A DNA stretch of 17,162 nucleotides from the NCBI GenBank assembly GCA_934141575.1, contig CAKPCJ010000026.1:1-17162 (forward strand). Direction: 5' to 3'. This document shows, one piece after another, positions 5,709-12,505 of the stretch (its first letter is position 1; the number at the start of each line of letters is the position of its first letter). The stretch is from an uncultured Bacilli bacterium. Lineage in GTDB: Bacteria > Bacillota_I > Bacilli_A > RF39 > UBA660. The position numbers were made by a program, and so were the translations under genes. The notes under the pieces are model-generated. The model was not told where the DNA came from, ran no database searches, and saw only the letters and a list, made by a program, of their open reading frames with translations.

Positions 5709-7457
5709 ATGAGATTAGAGAATGAATATAGAAATAAATATTGTGGTAAAGTTACTAAGGAGGACTTGGGAAAGGAGATAAGAATTGCTGGTTGGATTGA
5801 AAATATTCGTGATCATGGCGGAGTTATTTTCGTTGATGTTAGGGATGAAACTGGTTCAATCCAAACTGTAAGTAATGATGATACTTTATTCCAACATTTA
5901 ACACGAGAGTCTTCTGTCACATTAAAAGGGGTTGTTCGTCTTAGAGATGAAGAAACTATAAATAAAAAACTAGCAACTGGTGAAATAGAATTATTGGTAT
6001 CGGAATTAGAAGTTTTAGGTAAAGCCAAGAATGAGCTTCCATTTGAAGTTATAACTTCTCATGAAGTTAGTGAAGAAGTAAGATTAAAATATAGATACTT
6101 AGATCTTAGAAATAAGAAGGTACATGATAATATTGTTCTTAGAAGCAAGGTGCTTAACTTTTTAAGAAATAAGATGGATTCTTTAGGATTTACTGAAGTT
6201 CAAACTCCAATTATAACAGCTTCTTCTCCGGAAGGGGCTAGAGATTTTATTGTTCCTTCTAGAAAGTTTCATGGAAAGTTCTATGCGTTGCCACAGGCTC
6301 CTCAAATATTTAAACAATTATTAATGGTATCTGGTTTTGACAGATATTATCAAGTTGCACCATGTTTTAGAGATGAAGATACAAGAGCTGATAGAACTTT
6401 GGAATTTTACCAATTGGATTTTGAAATGGCATTTGCAAATGAAGAAGATGTATTTGATGTAGGAGAGGAAATATTCTATGATACTTTTTCTAAATTTGGA
6501 AGTAAAAATATATCTCCAAGACCTTTTGAAAGAATTTCATATAGTGAGTCTATGCTTAAATATGGAACAGATAAGCCAGATTTAAGGAATCCTCTTACTA
6601 TTATTGATATTAGTGAAATATTTACAAATTCTGATTTTAAACCATTTAGAGGCTCAGTTGTTCGAGGTATAAAAGTTGATGGAATTGCAAATAAATCAAA
6701 TTCTTGGTTTAATGAAATTGTAGATTATGCAAAAACAATTGGAATGCCTGGTATTGGTTATATAACAGTAATGGATGATATGAGTTTTAAGGGCCCAATT
6801 GATAAATTTTTAACAGAAGAAGATAAAACTAGTTTAATAAACAAAGCGTCTTTGGAAAAAGGAAGCGTGTTATTCTTTATAGCAGATAGAAATGAAAAAA
6901 AATGTGCTAAGCAAGCAGGTCAAATAAGAATTCATTTAGGAGAAAAATTAGAATTAGTAGATAAAAATTTGTATAAATTTTGTATTATTACTGACTTTCC
7001 AATGTATGAATTTGATGAAGAAGAGGATAAATATGTGTTTACACATAATCCATTTAATATGCCAAAAGGTGGTATGGAAGCATTATCAAATCCAAATCTA
7101 GATGATATAACTGCAATACAATATGATTTTGTATGTAATGGTAATGAGATGGCTTCTGGTGCAGTTAGAAACCACAGCATAGAAATTATGGAAAAAGCAT
7201 TTGAACTTGCTGGATATACAAAAGAAGATGTTAAAACTAAATTTAAGTCATTATATACTGCATTCCAATATGGTGCTCCACCACATGCGGGTATGGCTCC
7301 TGGTATTGATAGAATTATAATGCTACTTAAAGATGAACCTAATTTAAGAGAAGTTCAAGCATTCCCAATATCTCCATCTGGTGAAGATAAGATGATGGGA
7401 TGTCCAAGTGAACTTAGTGAACAACAGTTAAGGGAGGTTCATATAAAAGTTAGATAA
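5709..7457 (+). CDS. aspS: Aspartyl-tRNA synthetase, bacterial type, probably nondiscriminating
   Basis: 582 aa, class II synthetase. The anticodon-binding OB fold (about 1-110) reads GWIENIRDHGGVIFVDVRD. Catalytic motif 2 has CFRDEDTRADRT with EFYQLDFEM (219-240). The bacterial GAD insertion spans about 290-430. Motif 3 is GMAPGIDR (528-535), where many AspRSs have GIAFGLDR. His36 in RDHGG matches the position (His31 of Pseudomonas aeruginosa AspRS, from memory) where His goes with nondiscriminating enzymes and Leu with tRNA(Asp)-specific ones. Together with gatCAB and an Asn T-box, this predicts charging of both tRNA(Asp) and tRNA(Asn). The start at 5709 is preferred over ATG 5691 because AAAGGTGATAAT stands right before it; the 5691 start lies inside gatB. 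Last gene of the operon; no terminator is evident after it. Confidence 0.96.
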   Translation: MRLENEYRNKYCGKVTKEDLGKEIRIAGWIENIRDHGGVIFVDVRDETGSIQTVSNDDTLFQHLTRESSVTLKGVVRLRDEETINKKLATGEIELLVSELEVLGKAKNELPFEVITSHEVSEEVRLKYRYLDLRNKKVHDNIVLRSKVLNFLRNKMDSLGFTEVQTPIITASSPEGARDFIVPSRKFHGKFYALPQAPQIFKQLLMVSGFDRYYQVAPCFRDEDTRADRTLEFYQLDFEMAFANEEDVFDVGEEIFYDTFSKFGSKNISPRPFERISYSESMLKYGTDKPDLRNPLTIIDISEIFTNSDFKPFRGSVVRGIKVDGIANKSNSWFNEIVDYAKTIGMPGIGYITVMDDMSFKGPIDKFLTEEDKTSLINKASLEKGSVLFFIADRNEKKCAKQAGQIRIHLGEKLELVDKNLYKFCIITDFPMYEFDEEEDKYVFTHNPFNMPKGGMEALSNPNLDDITAIQYDFVCNGNEMASGAVRNHSIEIMEKAFELAGYTKEDVKTKFKSLYTAFQYGAPPHAGMAPGIDRIIMLLKDEPNLREVQAFPISPSGEDKMMGCPSELSEQQLREVHIKVR

Positions 7458-7462
7458 AATAC

Positions 7463-7491
7463 TTTACTATATGTTTTTTAGGTGGTATAAT
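7463..7491 (+). promoter_or_regulatory. Extended -10 promoter for the lipoprotein gene
   Basis: TTTACT (7463-7468), a 17-base spacer, and TATAAT (7486-7491) with an upstream TG (7483-7484). It begins 6 bases after the aspS stop, so read-through from aspS may add to expression. Confidence 0.7.
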
Positions 7492-7522
7492 TTAGCTATA
7501 AAATAGCGAAAGGATGAAATAA

Positions 7523-7987
7523 ATGAAAAGAATAGGTAAGTATTTATTTGCAGGGGTTATGGCTACAATGTGCTTATTTACATTGTGTGGATGTAATAAA
7601 AAAGTTGTTGATACGAAGAAAGACAATACTACAGATCCAACTCAACAGGTTGGCATGGGACCATTTGAATTAGTTAATGGTAATTTAGCTGATAGAGAAA
7701 TTGTTAGTGGACTTAAACTTACTAATACAAAATTTGTAGTAACTGATGATAAAACTACATATTTTGCAACTTTGACTAATACTTCTGATAAAGATATTAA
7801 AATTTATGAGCTAAATATCATAATTAAAAATGCTGCTAATGATGAATTAATTAAGTTTAAAGGCAGAATTGATGATTTAGCAGCAGGTGAAACAAAAACA
7901 ATAGAAACATCAGCAGGTTTTGGATTAGAAGATTATAAGACAATTCAATATGAAATAGTTGAAACTGCTGAGGCATCTAATCAATAA
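7523..7987 (+). CDS. Lipoprotein with a C-terminal FxLYD-like domain
   Basis: 154 aa behind AAAGGA. The N-terminus is a lipoprotein signal peptide: KR at positions 2-3, a hydrophobic stretch, then the lipobox LCGC with the lipidated Cys at residue 24. The mature protein should be anchored to the outer face of the membrane. A polar linker of about 25 residues (Asp, Thr, Lys) is followed by a beta-rich domain at about 60-148, which includes LKLTNTKFVV, ATLTNTSDKD, IKIYELNIIIK and LAAGETKTIE. That succession of strands resembles the FxLYD/DUF4352 type of extracellular immunoglobulin-like domain. The resemblance is by eye; the ligand or function is unknown. The gene is convergent with tmcAL and shares a terminator with it. 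Confidence 0.9.
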   Translation: MKRIGKYLFAGVMATMCLFTLCGCNKKVVDTKKDNTTDPTQQVGMGPFELVNGNLADREIVSGLKLTNTKFVVTDDKTTYFATLTNTSDKDIKIYELNIIIKNAANDELIKFKGRIDDLAAGETKTIETSAGFGLEDYKTIQYEIVETAEASNQ

Positions 7988-8011
7988 AAAACAGACTAAT
8001 AGTCTGTTTTT
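7987..8011. terminator. Bidirectional terminator between lipoprotein gene and tmcAL
   Basis: AAAAACAGACT (7987-7997) and AGTCTGTTTTT (8001-8011) form an 11-bp stem with a 3-base loop. A-runs on the left and T-runs on the right let it work on both strands. It includes the last base of the plus-strand stop codon and the tmcAL stop codon (7996-7998). Confidence 0.85.
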
Positions 8012-9138
8012 CTTGTTATTGGTTTGTTTTTGTATTCTAATATACTATTCATATTATCGTTTGTTATAATAGAATATATGTCTGAAACTTTTTTCTCTAG
8101 TAGTAGCATGTCATTTCTTTTAAAGTTTGTTATTAAATTAACATCTTTTTTTATTGTATTTAAATATGATTTACCTTTGTTACTAAAACCTAGAATCCTT
8201 ATGTATTGTATATTTTTAAACTTCTTTGCATCTTCTTTTGTAAATCCAACTAATATATGGTTAAACATTCTTTTTAATTTACTTATTGTATATCTTTTGG
8301 ATTTTACTTTTTCAATTAATTCATCTAAATTATTAGAAGATTCAATATTTTTAAGAATTTTATTTTCTATTCCTTCATCAACTGTGTTATATATTGATAA
8401 ATCTTTTTCACTTATTATTTTATATTTTAATAATTTAAAATAATTTTTGTCTATTAAATTTTTATTATATATTAATTTTTGACTGTAATTAGGTATAAAT
8501 TCACTAATATCAAGTTCTTGTTTTAATTTTTCTCTTATGCTAGTGGCACTACTTATTTGTCCTGTAGTTTTTACTGATGAAAAATCATTTGTTCTTTTTA
8601 TACTTACTGGGGTTATAGGATAATTATTTTTTAATATTTCTTTTATGTAACATAGTCCTAATATATCATTTGGCGTTATTATTTCATCACCTACTATTTC
8701 TTTTGTAGCTTTATTTGAGGCAGATGGATAATTTAAGCCTAGATTCATATACTTTTTAATTAGTTCATCGTATTTATTGTTATTTATTGTTCTTTTTGCA
8801 ATTTTTTTTAGTTTTTCGACATCATTTAATTCACTTCCAAATATTAGTGTATCTACTTTAATTCTATTTAGTATTTCTAATGCTCCTTTTGCAAATATAT
8901 CGGCTGATTGTGATGAAAATACATATGGTAGTTCAATTACAATATCTATTCCGTTTTCTATTGATATTTTTGTTTTACTCCATTTATTTAGTAAACTTAC
9001 ATCTCCTCGTTGTGTAAAGCATGAGGAACATACACATATAATGATTGAGTCTTTTTCAAATTCTTTTATTTTATTTATATGATATAAATGGCCGTTATGG
9101 AATGGGTTGTACTCAGTTATTATTCCAACTATTTTCAT
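7996..9138 (-). CDS. tmcAL: tRNA(Met) cytidine acetate ligase (TmcAL/YlbM)
   Basis: 380 aa. TmcAL activates acetate with ATP and acetylates the wobble cytidine (C34) of elongator tRNA(Met), which keeps AUG reading accurate. The N-terminus IITEYNPFHNGHLYH holds the HxGH nucleotidyl-transferase motif (HNGH). It is followed by FTQRGDVSLLNKW, ENGIDIVIELPYVFSSQSAD and IFGSE, all typical of the YlbM/DUF795 family. The length is a little below that of B. subtilis YlbM (about 415). The ATG at 9138 is chosen because AGGAAGTGA stands before it and the conserved protein begins MKIVGIITEYNP; a longer frame to 9180 has no conserved sequence and overlaps promoter elements. It is divergent from yceD-rpmF, an arrangement I also recall for ylbM-ylbN-rpmF of B. 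subtilis. Confidence 0.93.
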   Translation of the reverse strand: MKIVGIITEYNPFHNGHLYHINKIKEFEKDSIIICVCSSCFTQRGDVSLLNKWSKTKISIENGIDIVIELPYVFSSQSADIFAKGALEILNRIKVDTLIFGSELNDVEKLKKIAKRTINNNKYDELIKKYMNLGLNYPSASNKATKEIVGDEIITPNDILGLCYIKEILKNNYPITPVSIKRTNDFSSVKTTGQISSATSIREKLKQELDISEFIPNYSQKLIYNKNLIDKNYFKLLKYKIISEKDLSIYNTVDEGIENKILKNIESSNNLDELIEKVKSKRYTISKLKRMFNHILVGFTKEDAKKFKNIQYIRILGFSNKGKSYLNTIKKDVNLITNFKRNDMLLLEKKVSDIYSIITNDNMNSILEYKNKPITRKTDY

Positions 9139-9158
9139 AAAATCACTTCCTAAAATAT

Positions 9159-9167
9159 ATTCTATCA
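9159..9167 (-). promoter_or_regulatory. Extended -10 promoter for tmcAL
   Basis: Read on the minus strand, TGATAGAAT gives TG-n-TAGAAT about 20 bases before the tmcAL start codon. No good -35 is visible, so this is tentative. Confidence 0.4.
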
Positions 9168-9174
9168 AAATTGT

Positions 9175-9203
9175 TTGCATTTTTCTATTAAATAATGTAT
9201 AAT
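9175..9203 (+). promoter_or_regulatory. Promoter of yceD-rpmF
   Basis: TTGCAT (9175-9180), a 17-base spacer and perfect TATAAT (9198-9203). It lies back to back with the tmcAL promoter in a gap of only 86 bases between the two start codons. Confidence 0.78.
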
Positions 9204-9224
9204 TATAGAGCGTGGAGGCAAGAA

Positions 9225-9677
9225 ATGAATATAGATATTACTAAGCTAATAAATGGCGTTCAAGATTCTATTGATGTCAATGAAGTTATTAATATTGACA
9301 AGGAAGTATTCAGAAATACTGATATAATAGAATTAAACAATATTTCGTTAAATGGTAGTATATATGTTGATGCTGCTAATATATATCATATTGATATAGA
9401 TGTCGATGGTGTAATGGTGCTTCCCTGTTCAATTACTTTAAAACCTGTTGATTATAAATTTTCTTGTAAAGTTGAAGAAGAATTTGACGAGACAGAGTTA
9501 AGTAATATAAAAAATGATAAAATTTCTAAAAATACTATTGATATTTTACCAATAATATGGGAAAATATTGTATTGGAAATACCTTTAAGAGTATTATCAA
9601 GTGATGCTTATAATACTAAAATTGAAGGTGATGGATGGAAATTGGTTATCGATACTGATCAAGAAGGAGAGGAGTGA
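9225..9677 (+). CDS. yceD: YceD/DUF177 family protein, 23S rRNA accumulation
   Basis: 150 aa. YceD (YlbN) family members accompany rpmF in most bacteria and are needed for normal 23S rRNA levels; their molecular action is not well known. The family core is visible as GVMVLPCSITLKPVDYKF near residues 67-84, followed by an acidic linker and then IDILPIIWENIVLEIPLRV near 106-124. Normally a second Cys follows the first in C-x2-C form; here one Cys (C73) remains at that place. The start at 9225 is chosen because GTGGAGG stands before it; the frame is open from 9195, but that start overlaps the -10 element. rpmF follows after 4 bases, so the two form an operon. Confidence 0.9.
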   Translation: MNIDITKLINGVQDSIDVNEVINIDKEVFRNTDIIELNNISLNGSIYVDAANIYHIDIDVDGVMVLPCSITLKPVDYKFSCKVEEEFDETELSNIKNDKISKNTIDILPIIWENIVLEIPLRVLSSDAYNTKIEGDGWKLVIDTDQEGEE

Positions 9678-9681
9678 TAGA

Positions 9682-9867
9682 ATGGCTGTACCATTTAGAA
9701 AGGTAAGTAAAACTAGTAAGCGTACTAGAAGAGCTCATGATGCACTTAAAGCTGCTACTACAACAACTTGTTCAAATTGTGGTGAAGTTATAAAACCTCA
9801 TAGAGTATGTGACAAATGTGGCTATTATAAGGGCAAAGATGTTATAAGTAAGGAAACTGCTGAATAA
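9682..9867 (+). CDS. rpmF: Ribosomal protein bL32, zinc-binding form
   Basis: 61 aa. bL32 is a small protein of the large ribosomal subunit near the peptidyl transferase exit region. The N-terminus AVPFRKVSKTSKRTRRAHDA is the family signature. The zinc ribbon is complete: C30-x2-C33 and C43-x2-C46, so this is the zinc-dependent (C+) paralogue rather than the zinc-free form made under zinc limitation. The ribosome binding site AAGGAGAGGAG overlaps the end of yceD. The last codons and stop are part of a terminator. Confidence 0.97.
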   Translation: MAVPFRKVSKTSKRTRRAHDALKAATTTTCSNCGEVIKPHRVCDKCGYYKGKDVISKETAE

Positions 9868-9878
9868 GCAGTTTTTTT
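9854..9878 (+). terminator. Terminator of yceD-rpmF, inside the end of rpmF
   Basis: AAACTGCT (9854-9861) pairs with AGCAGTTT (9867-9874) around GAATA, followed by Ts to 9878. The rpmF stop codon (9865-9867) lies in the loop and right arm. Confidence 0.9.
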
Positions 9879-9933
9879 ATGCTTTGGTTTAAAAAAGTAA
9901 TATTATAAACCCCAAAAAATATACAAAATATCC

Positions 9934-9939
9934 TATAAT
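9934..9939 (+). promoter_or_regulatory. -10 element of the large pilin-like gene
   Basis: Perfect TATAAT, 20 bases before the ATG. The -35 position (about 9911-9916, CCCAAA) does not match the consensus, so an activator or another sigma factor may be involved. An imperfect inverted repeat (GGTTTA at about 9886, TAAACC near 9905) lies just upstream. Confidence 0.45.
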
Positions 9940-9959
9940 TTTTAGTATAGGAGGAGTGT

Positions 9960-12398
9960 ATGAAAAGAAAGGGATTTACCCTTATTGAATTACTTGCGGT
10001 AATAGCTATTTTGGCAGTAATATTAGTTATTTCTGTGCCGTTAGTAATTTCAAATATTGATAAGGGAAAACAAAAGTCATATGATAATCAAGTTGCTTTA
10101 TTTGTAGAAGGAGCTAAAAGATATGCTGTTGAATATATTGATGAGATAAAATGGGAAGCTGTTCTTGATGATGAGGAAATAATTGGTAAGTTTGACATCA
10201 AGTTGCAATATTTGGCTGATCAAGGATATGTTGATTTGCCAGTTATAAATTCAAAAACTGGAGATCCATTTGATCCAGAAAATACAATCGTAACTGTATA
10301 TAAATTAAAAAATGGAGATCTTAATTTTGAATTCGAAGGTAATATAAGATTAACTGTTGGCTCTAAGCTACAGTATATTTTACGTACAACTGTGTTTGAT
10401 AAAAAAATGATAATGAATGATGTTAAAGCGTTTGATAAAAACAAAAATGATATTACATCAAGTGTATCATATTCATGTAGATACAAAACAAGGGAAAATG
10501 GTGAAGATGTTTATAGAGAAGTAGATTGCAATGAGTTAGCAAATGAAAATAAACAATTGGGTACGTATGTTATAAATTATAGTGTAAAGGTAGAGAATAA
10601 AGTTAAAAGTTCAACTAAAACTGTTGAAGTTGTAGAACAGTCTTCACCTGAAATAGTAATAAGACCAGAAACTGATAATGTTGAAAGTGTAAGGGTAACA
10701 ATTGTGTATCCAAATGGATCTAAGAATAATATTTATAGTAGCAAGTCAGTTTCAGGAGAAAATTATAAGGGCAGCTTTGAAATAAATGAAAATCAAACTA
10801 TAATAGCGAATTGTACTGATAAATATGGTCTTAAATGTAAAACGGCAGAGAGGGTAATAACAAATATTAAACCAACGATAGAAGGAATGATAACAATAGC
10901 TGCAGACTGGCCAAATGCAACTAGTATGAAATTAGCATTAAGTGGTGTTAATATAACTAGAGGTAATGGAAAGATAGAGTATAAATGTAAGGTTGGGACA
11001 AAAGAAACTGCATGGAGTGAAAGTCCAACATGTAATATAACAGGCTTAACAGAGGGAACAGCATATACCGTAGTAGCATATGCTAGAAATAAAGACAATA
11101 CAATGGATGTAATAGAGAAAAAACCGGTAACAATATATACTGCAAAAATGGTAAAAGTAGAAACAAAGACGTTAGCAGGAACATGTCCAACTAATAATAA
11201 TATAGCAGTAGCAGAAACTGATATATATGAAGCAGCAACAGTAACAGGAACATGTAGTCAAACAATGGGAAGTACAAAGGTTAGTTCAAAAATAACAAAT
11301 AGTGAGGCATGTGGAGCAGCCAAAACATTAACTTATACATATAGTGGAACAACATATTCTGGAACAACAACGAGTACATGTACTGCAACAAGTTCAAGTT
11401 GTATATCAAAAACATCATATTACGCATGTAGTAGATCAAGTTGGAGTGCAGCTGGCTGTTCGAAAAGTGTTTGTATTTCTGTGACAAGTTTAAGTGGCTG
11501 TAGTGTACTTATAAATTCAGCGAGAGGCTGTAGCAAAATAGTATCAAGTGGCTGTAGTGTACTTATAAATTCAGCGAGTGGCTGTAGTAGTAAGTCGACA
11601 TATGGTTGTACTTCTGGATCATATGTAGCTAATGGATGTAGTACGATTGTAGGAAGTACGTGTACAGTTAGTAGTTGGAGTACGGCTGGCTGTACGCAAA
11701 ATCATACATATAGTTGTACTGGAAAGTCGACAAGTAAATGTAGTTCTAATAGTTCATATAGTTGTCAAGTCTTAGATAATTCTTGTTCTAAGTCATGGTC
11801 TAGTTACTGTTCTTCGTATACGATAACTGCTTGCAGTGAAGCTGGCGGAAGCGGACTTGTTCCATCGTGTTATCCAGTTACATCAACGGCGTGTAGTAAG
11901 GATGTTGTTAATGTATGTAAATCAGTTTATAAAACTTCAACTTGTACAACGACTGTTGCATCAACATGTACGGTAAATGTATCATCGACATGTACAAGCG
12001 TAGTACATACTGGCTGCTATGTTACATCAACTACTAGTTGTTCAAGTACAAGCTATTATGGATGTAATAAACCTGTTAGTAGTACTTGTACGTCAACAAA
12101 ATATTATGCATGTAGTAGATCAAGCTGGAGTGCAGCTGGATGTACATCAACACAATATTACGCATGTAGTAGATCAAGTTGGAGTGCATCAGGATGTACA
12201 GTTAGTGTATGTTCATCAAGTCTAAGCAGGTATGGATGTAGCATATTAATAAATTCGTCAATTGGCTGTAGTAAACAAGTGTGTGAAAGCTATAAATCAT
12301 ACTATACAACAACATATATGGCGACGATTACTTATCCAAAGACATATACAGTAACTTACAAAACAGTATTAGTAAAACCAAAACAAAAAGTATATTAA
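9960..12398 (+). CDS. Giant type IV prepilin-like surface protein with a periodic-cysteine domain
   Basis: 812 aa behind AGGAGGAG. The N-terminus is a class III (prepilin peptidase) signal: MKRKG, then FTLIELLAVIAILAV, with cleavage after G5, Glu at mature position 5 and a hydrophobic helix to about residue 30. Next come an amphipathic pilin-like segment (about 31-128) and three beta-rich Ig/FnIII-like segments (about 128-225, 229-302 and 303-395). Each segment has one Cys pair: C173/C190, C285/C293, C343/C358. From C474 to C775 there are 37 Cys in 302 residues, spaced mostly 8 or 10 apart, in a Ser/Thr/Gly/Tyr background. The tail (776-812) is rich in Tyr, Thr and Lys. The total is 46 Cys, an even number. 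Most likely a secreted or pilus-associated adhesin or rod; the function is not known to me. It is flanked by terminators, so it is transcribed alone. Confidence 0.9.
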   Translation: MKRKGFTLIELLAVIAILAVILVISVPLVISNIDKGKQKSYDNQVALFVEGAKRYAVEYIDEIKWEAVLDDEEIIGKFDIKLQYLADQGYVDLPVINSKTGDPFDPENTIVTVYKLKNGDLNFEFEGNIRLTVGSKLQYILRTTVFDKKMIMNDVKAFDKNKNDITSSVSYSCRYKTRENGEDVYREVDCNELANENKQLGTYVINYSVKVENKVKSSTKTVEVVEQSSPEIVIRPETDNVESVRVTIVYPNGSKNNIYSSKSVSGENYKGSFEINENQTIIANCTDKYGLKCKTAERVITNIKPTIEGMITIAADWPNATSMKLALSGVNITRGNGKIEYKCKVGTKETAWSESPTCNITGLTEGTAYTVVAYARNKDNTMDVIEKKPVTIYTAKMVKVETKTLAGTCPTNNNIAVAETDIYEAATVTGTCSQTMGSTKVSSKITNSEACGAAKTLTYTYSGTTYSGTTTSTCTATSSSCISKTSYYACSRSSWSAAGCSKSVCISVTSLSGCSVLINSARGCSKIVSSGCSVLINSASGCSSKSTYGCTSGSYVANGCSTIVGSTCTVSSWSTAGCTQNHTYSCTGKSTSKCSSNSSYSCQVLDNSCSKSWSSYCSSYTITACSEAGGSGLVPSCYPVTSTACSKDVVNVCKSVYKTSTCTTTVASTCTVNVSSTCTSVVHTGCYVTSTTSCSSTSYYGCNKPVSSTCTSTKYYACSRSSWSAAGCTSTQYYACSRSSWSASGCTVSVCSSSLSRYGCSILINSSIGCSKQVCESYKSYYTTTYMATITYPKTYTVTYKTVLVKPKQKVY
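11418..12188 (+). repeat. 33-bp intragenic repeat, three copies
   Basis: The sequence coding for YYACSRSSWSA occurs at 11418-11450 and, identically, at 12156-12188; a copy with two mismatches is at 12102-12134. Near-identity at DNA level indicates recent duplication or gene conversion within the gene. Confidence 0.9.
11492..11578 (+). repeat. 33-bp intragenic direct repeat, two exact copies
   Basis: The sequence coding for SGCSVLINSA is identical at 11492-11524 and 11546-11578, a 54-bp period (18 residues, one 10+8 pair of units). A diverged third copy lies at about 12231-12263 (GCSILINSS). Confidence 0.88.
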
Positions 12399-12416
12399 GA
12401 GGCTGTGCCTCTTTTT
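12397..12416 (+). terminator. Terminator of the large pilin-like gene
   Basis: AAGAGGC (12397-12403) pairs with GCCTCTT (12407-12413) around TGT, followed by Ts. It begins within the stop codon. Confidence 0.85.
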
Positions 12417-12444
12417 GTTTTGCCTAAAATATTTTTCCAAATAA

Positions 12445-12472
12445 AAAGAGTTCATTATTAGTTGAGCTCTTT
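12445..12472 (-). terminator. Possible second minus-strand terminator
   Basis: AAAGAGTTCA (12445-12454) and TGAGCTCTTT (12463-12472) form a 10-bp stem (one G-T). On the minus strand it is followed by a T run (complement of 12441-12447), so it could catch read-through from the DUF4870-like gene. Confidence 0.6.
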
Positions 12473-12479
12473 ATTTAAT

Positions 12480-12505
12480 AAAAAATAAGACTTTTAGGTC
12501 TTATT
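12480..12505 (-). terminator. Terminator of the DUF4870-like gene
   Basis: AATAAGAC (12484-12491) and GTCTTATT (12498-12505) form an 8-bp perfect stem. Read on the minus strand it is followed by a T tract, and the minus-strand stop codon (12501-12503) lies within the stem. Confidence 0.8.

Larger units (their letters stand above)
11379..12284 (+). other. Periodic-cysteine repeat domain (coding), residues 474-775
   Basis: Cys positions from 490: 490, 500, 505, 514, 524, 532, 542, 550, 560, 568, 578, 586, 594, 602, 609, 617, 625, 637, 645, 653, 662, 670, 678, 686, 694, 702, 710, 718, 728, 736, 746, 751, 760, 770, 775. Eight-residue units look like C-S/T-x-x-x-x-x-G/A/T (CTSTKYYA, CSSTSYYG). 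Ten-residue units look like CSRSSWSAAG or CSVLINSASG. Cys is coded almost always by TGT. Confidence 0.9.

Noticed and set aside
9139..9180. tmcAL extended to 9180 on the minus strand
   Set aside because: The extra 14 residues are not conserved and overlap the promoter and the AGGAAGTGA ribosome binding site.
12019..12225. 68-aa frame within the large pilin-like gene
   Set aside because: Its repetitive protein (HVVDQAGVQLD-like) only mirrors the Cys repeat in another frame.
11379..12284. CRISPR-like array or noncoding tandem repeat
   Set aside because: Repeats are of unequal spacing, diverge by codon and stay in one open frame; this is a coding repeat.
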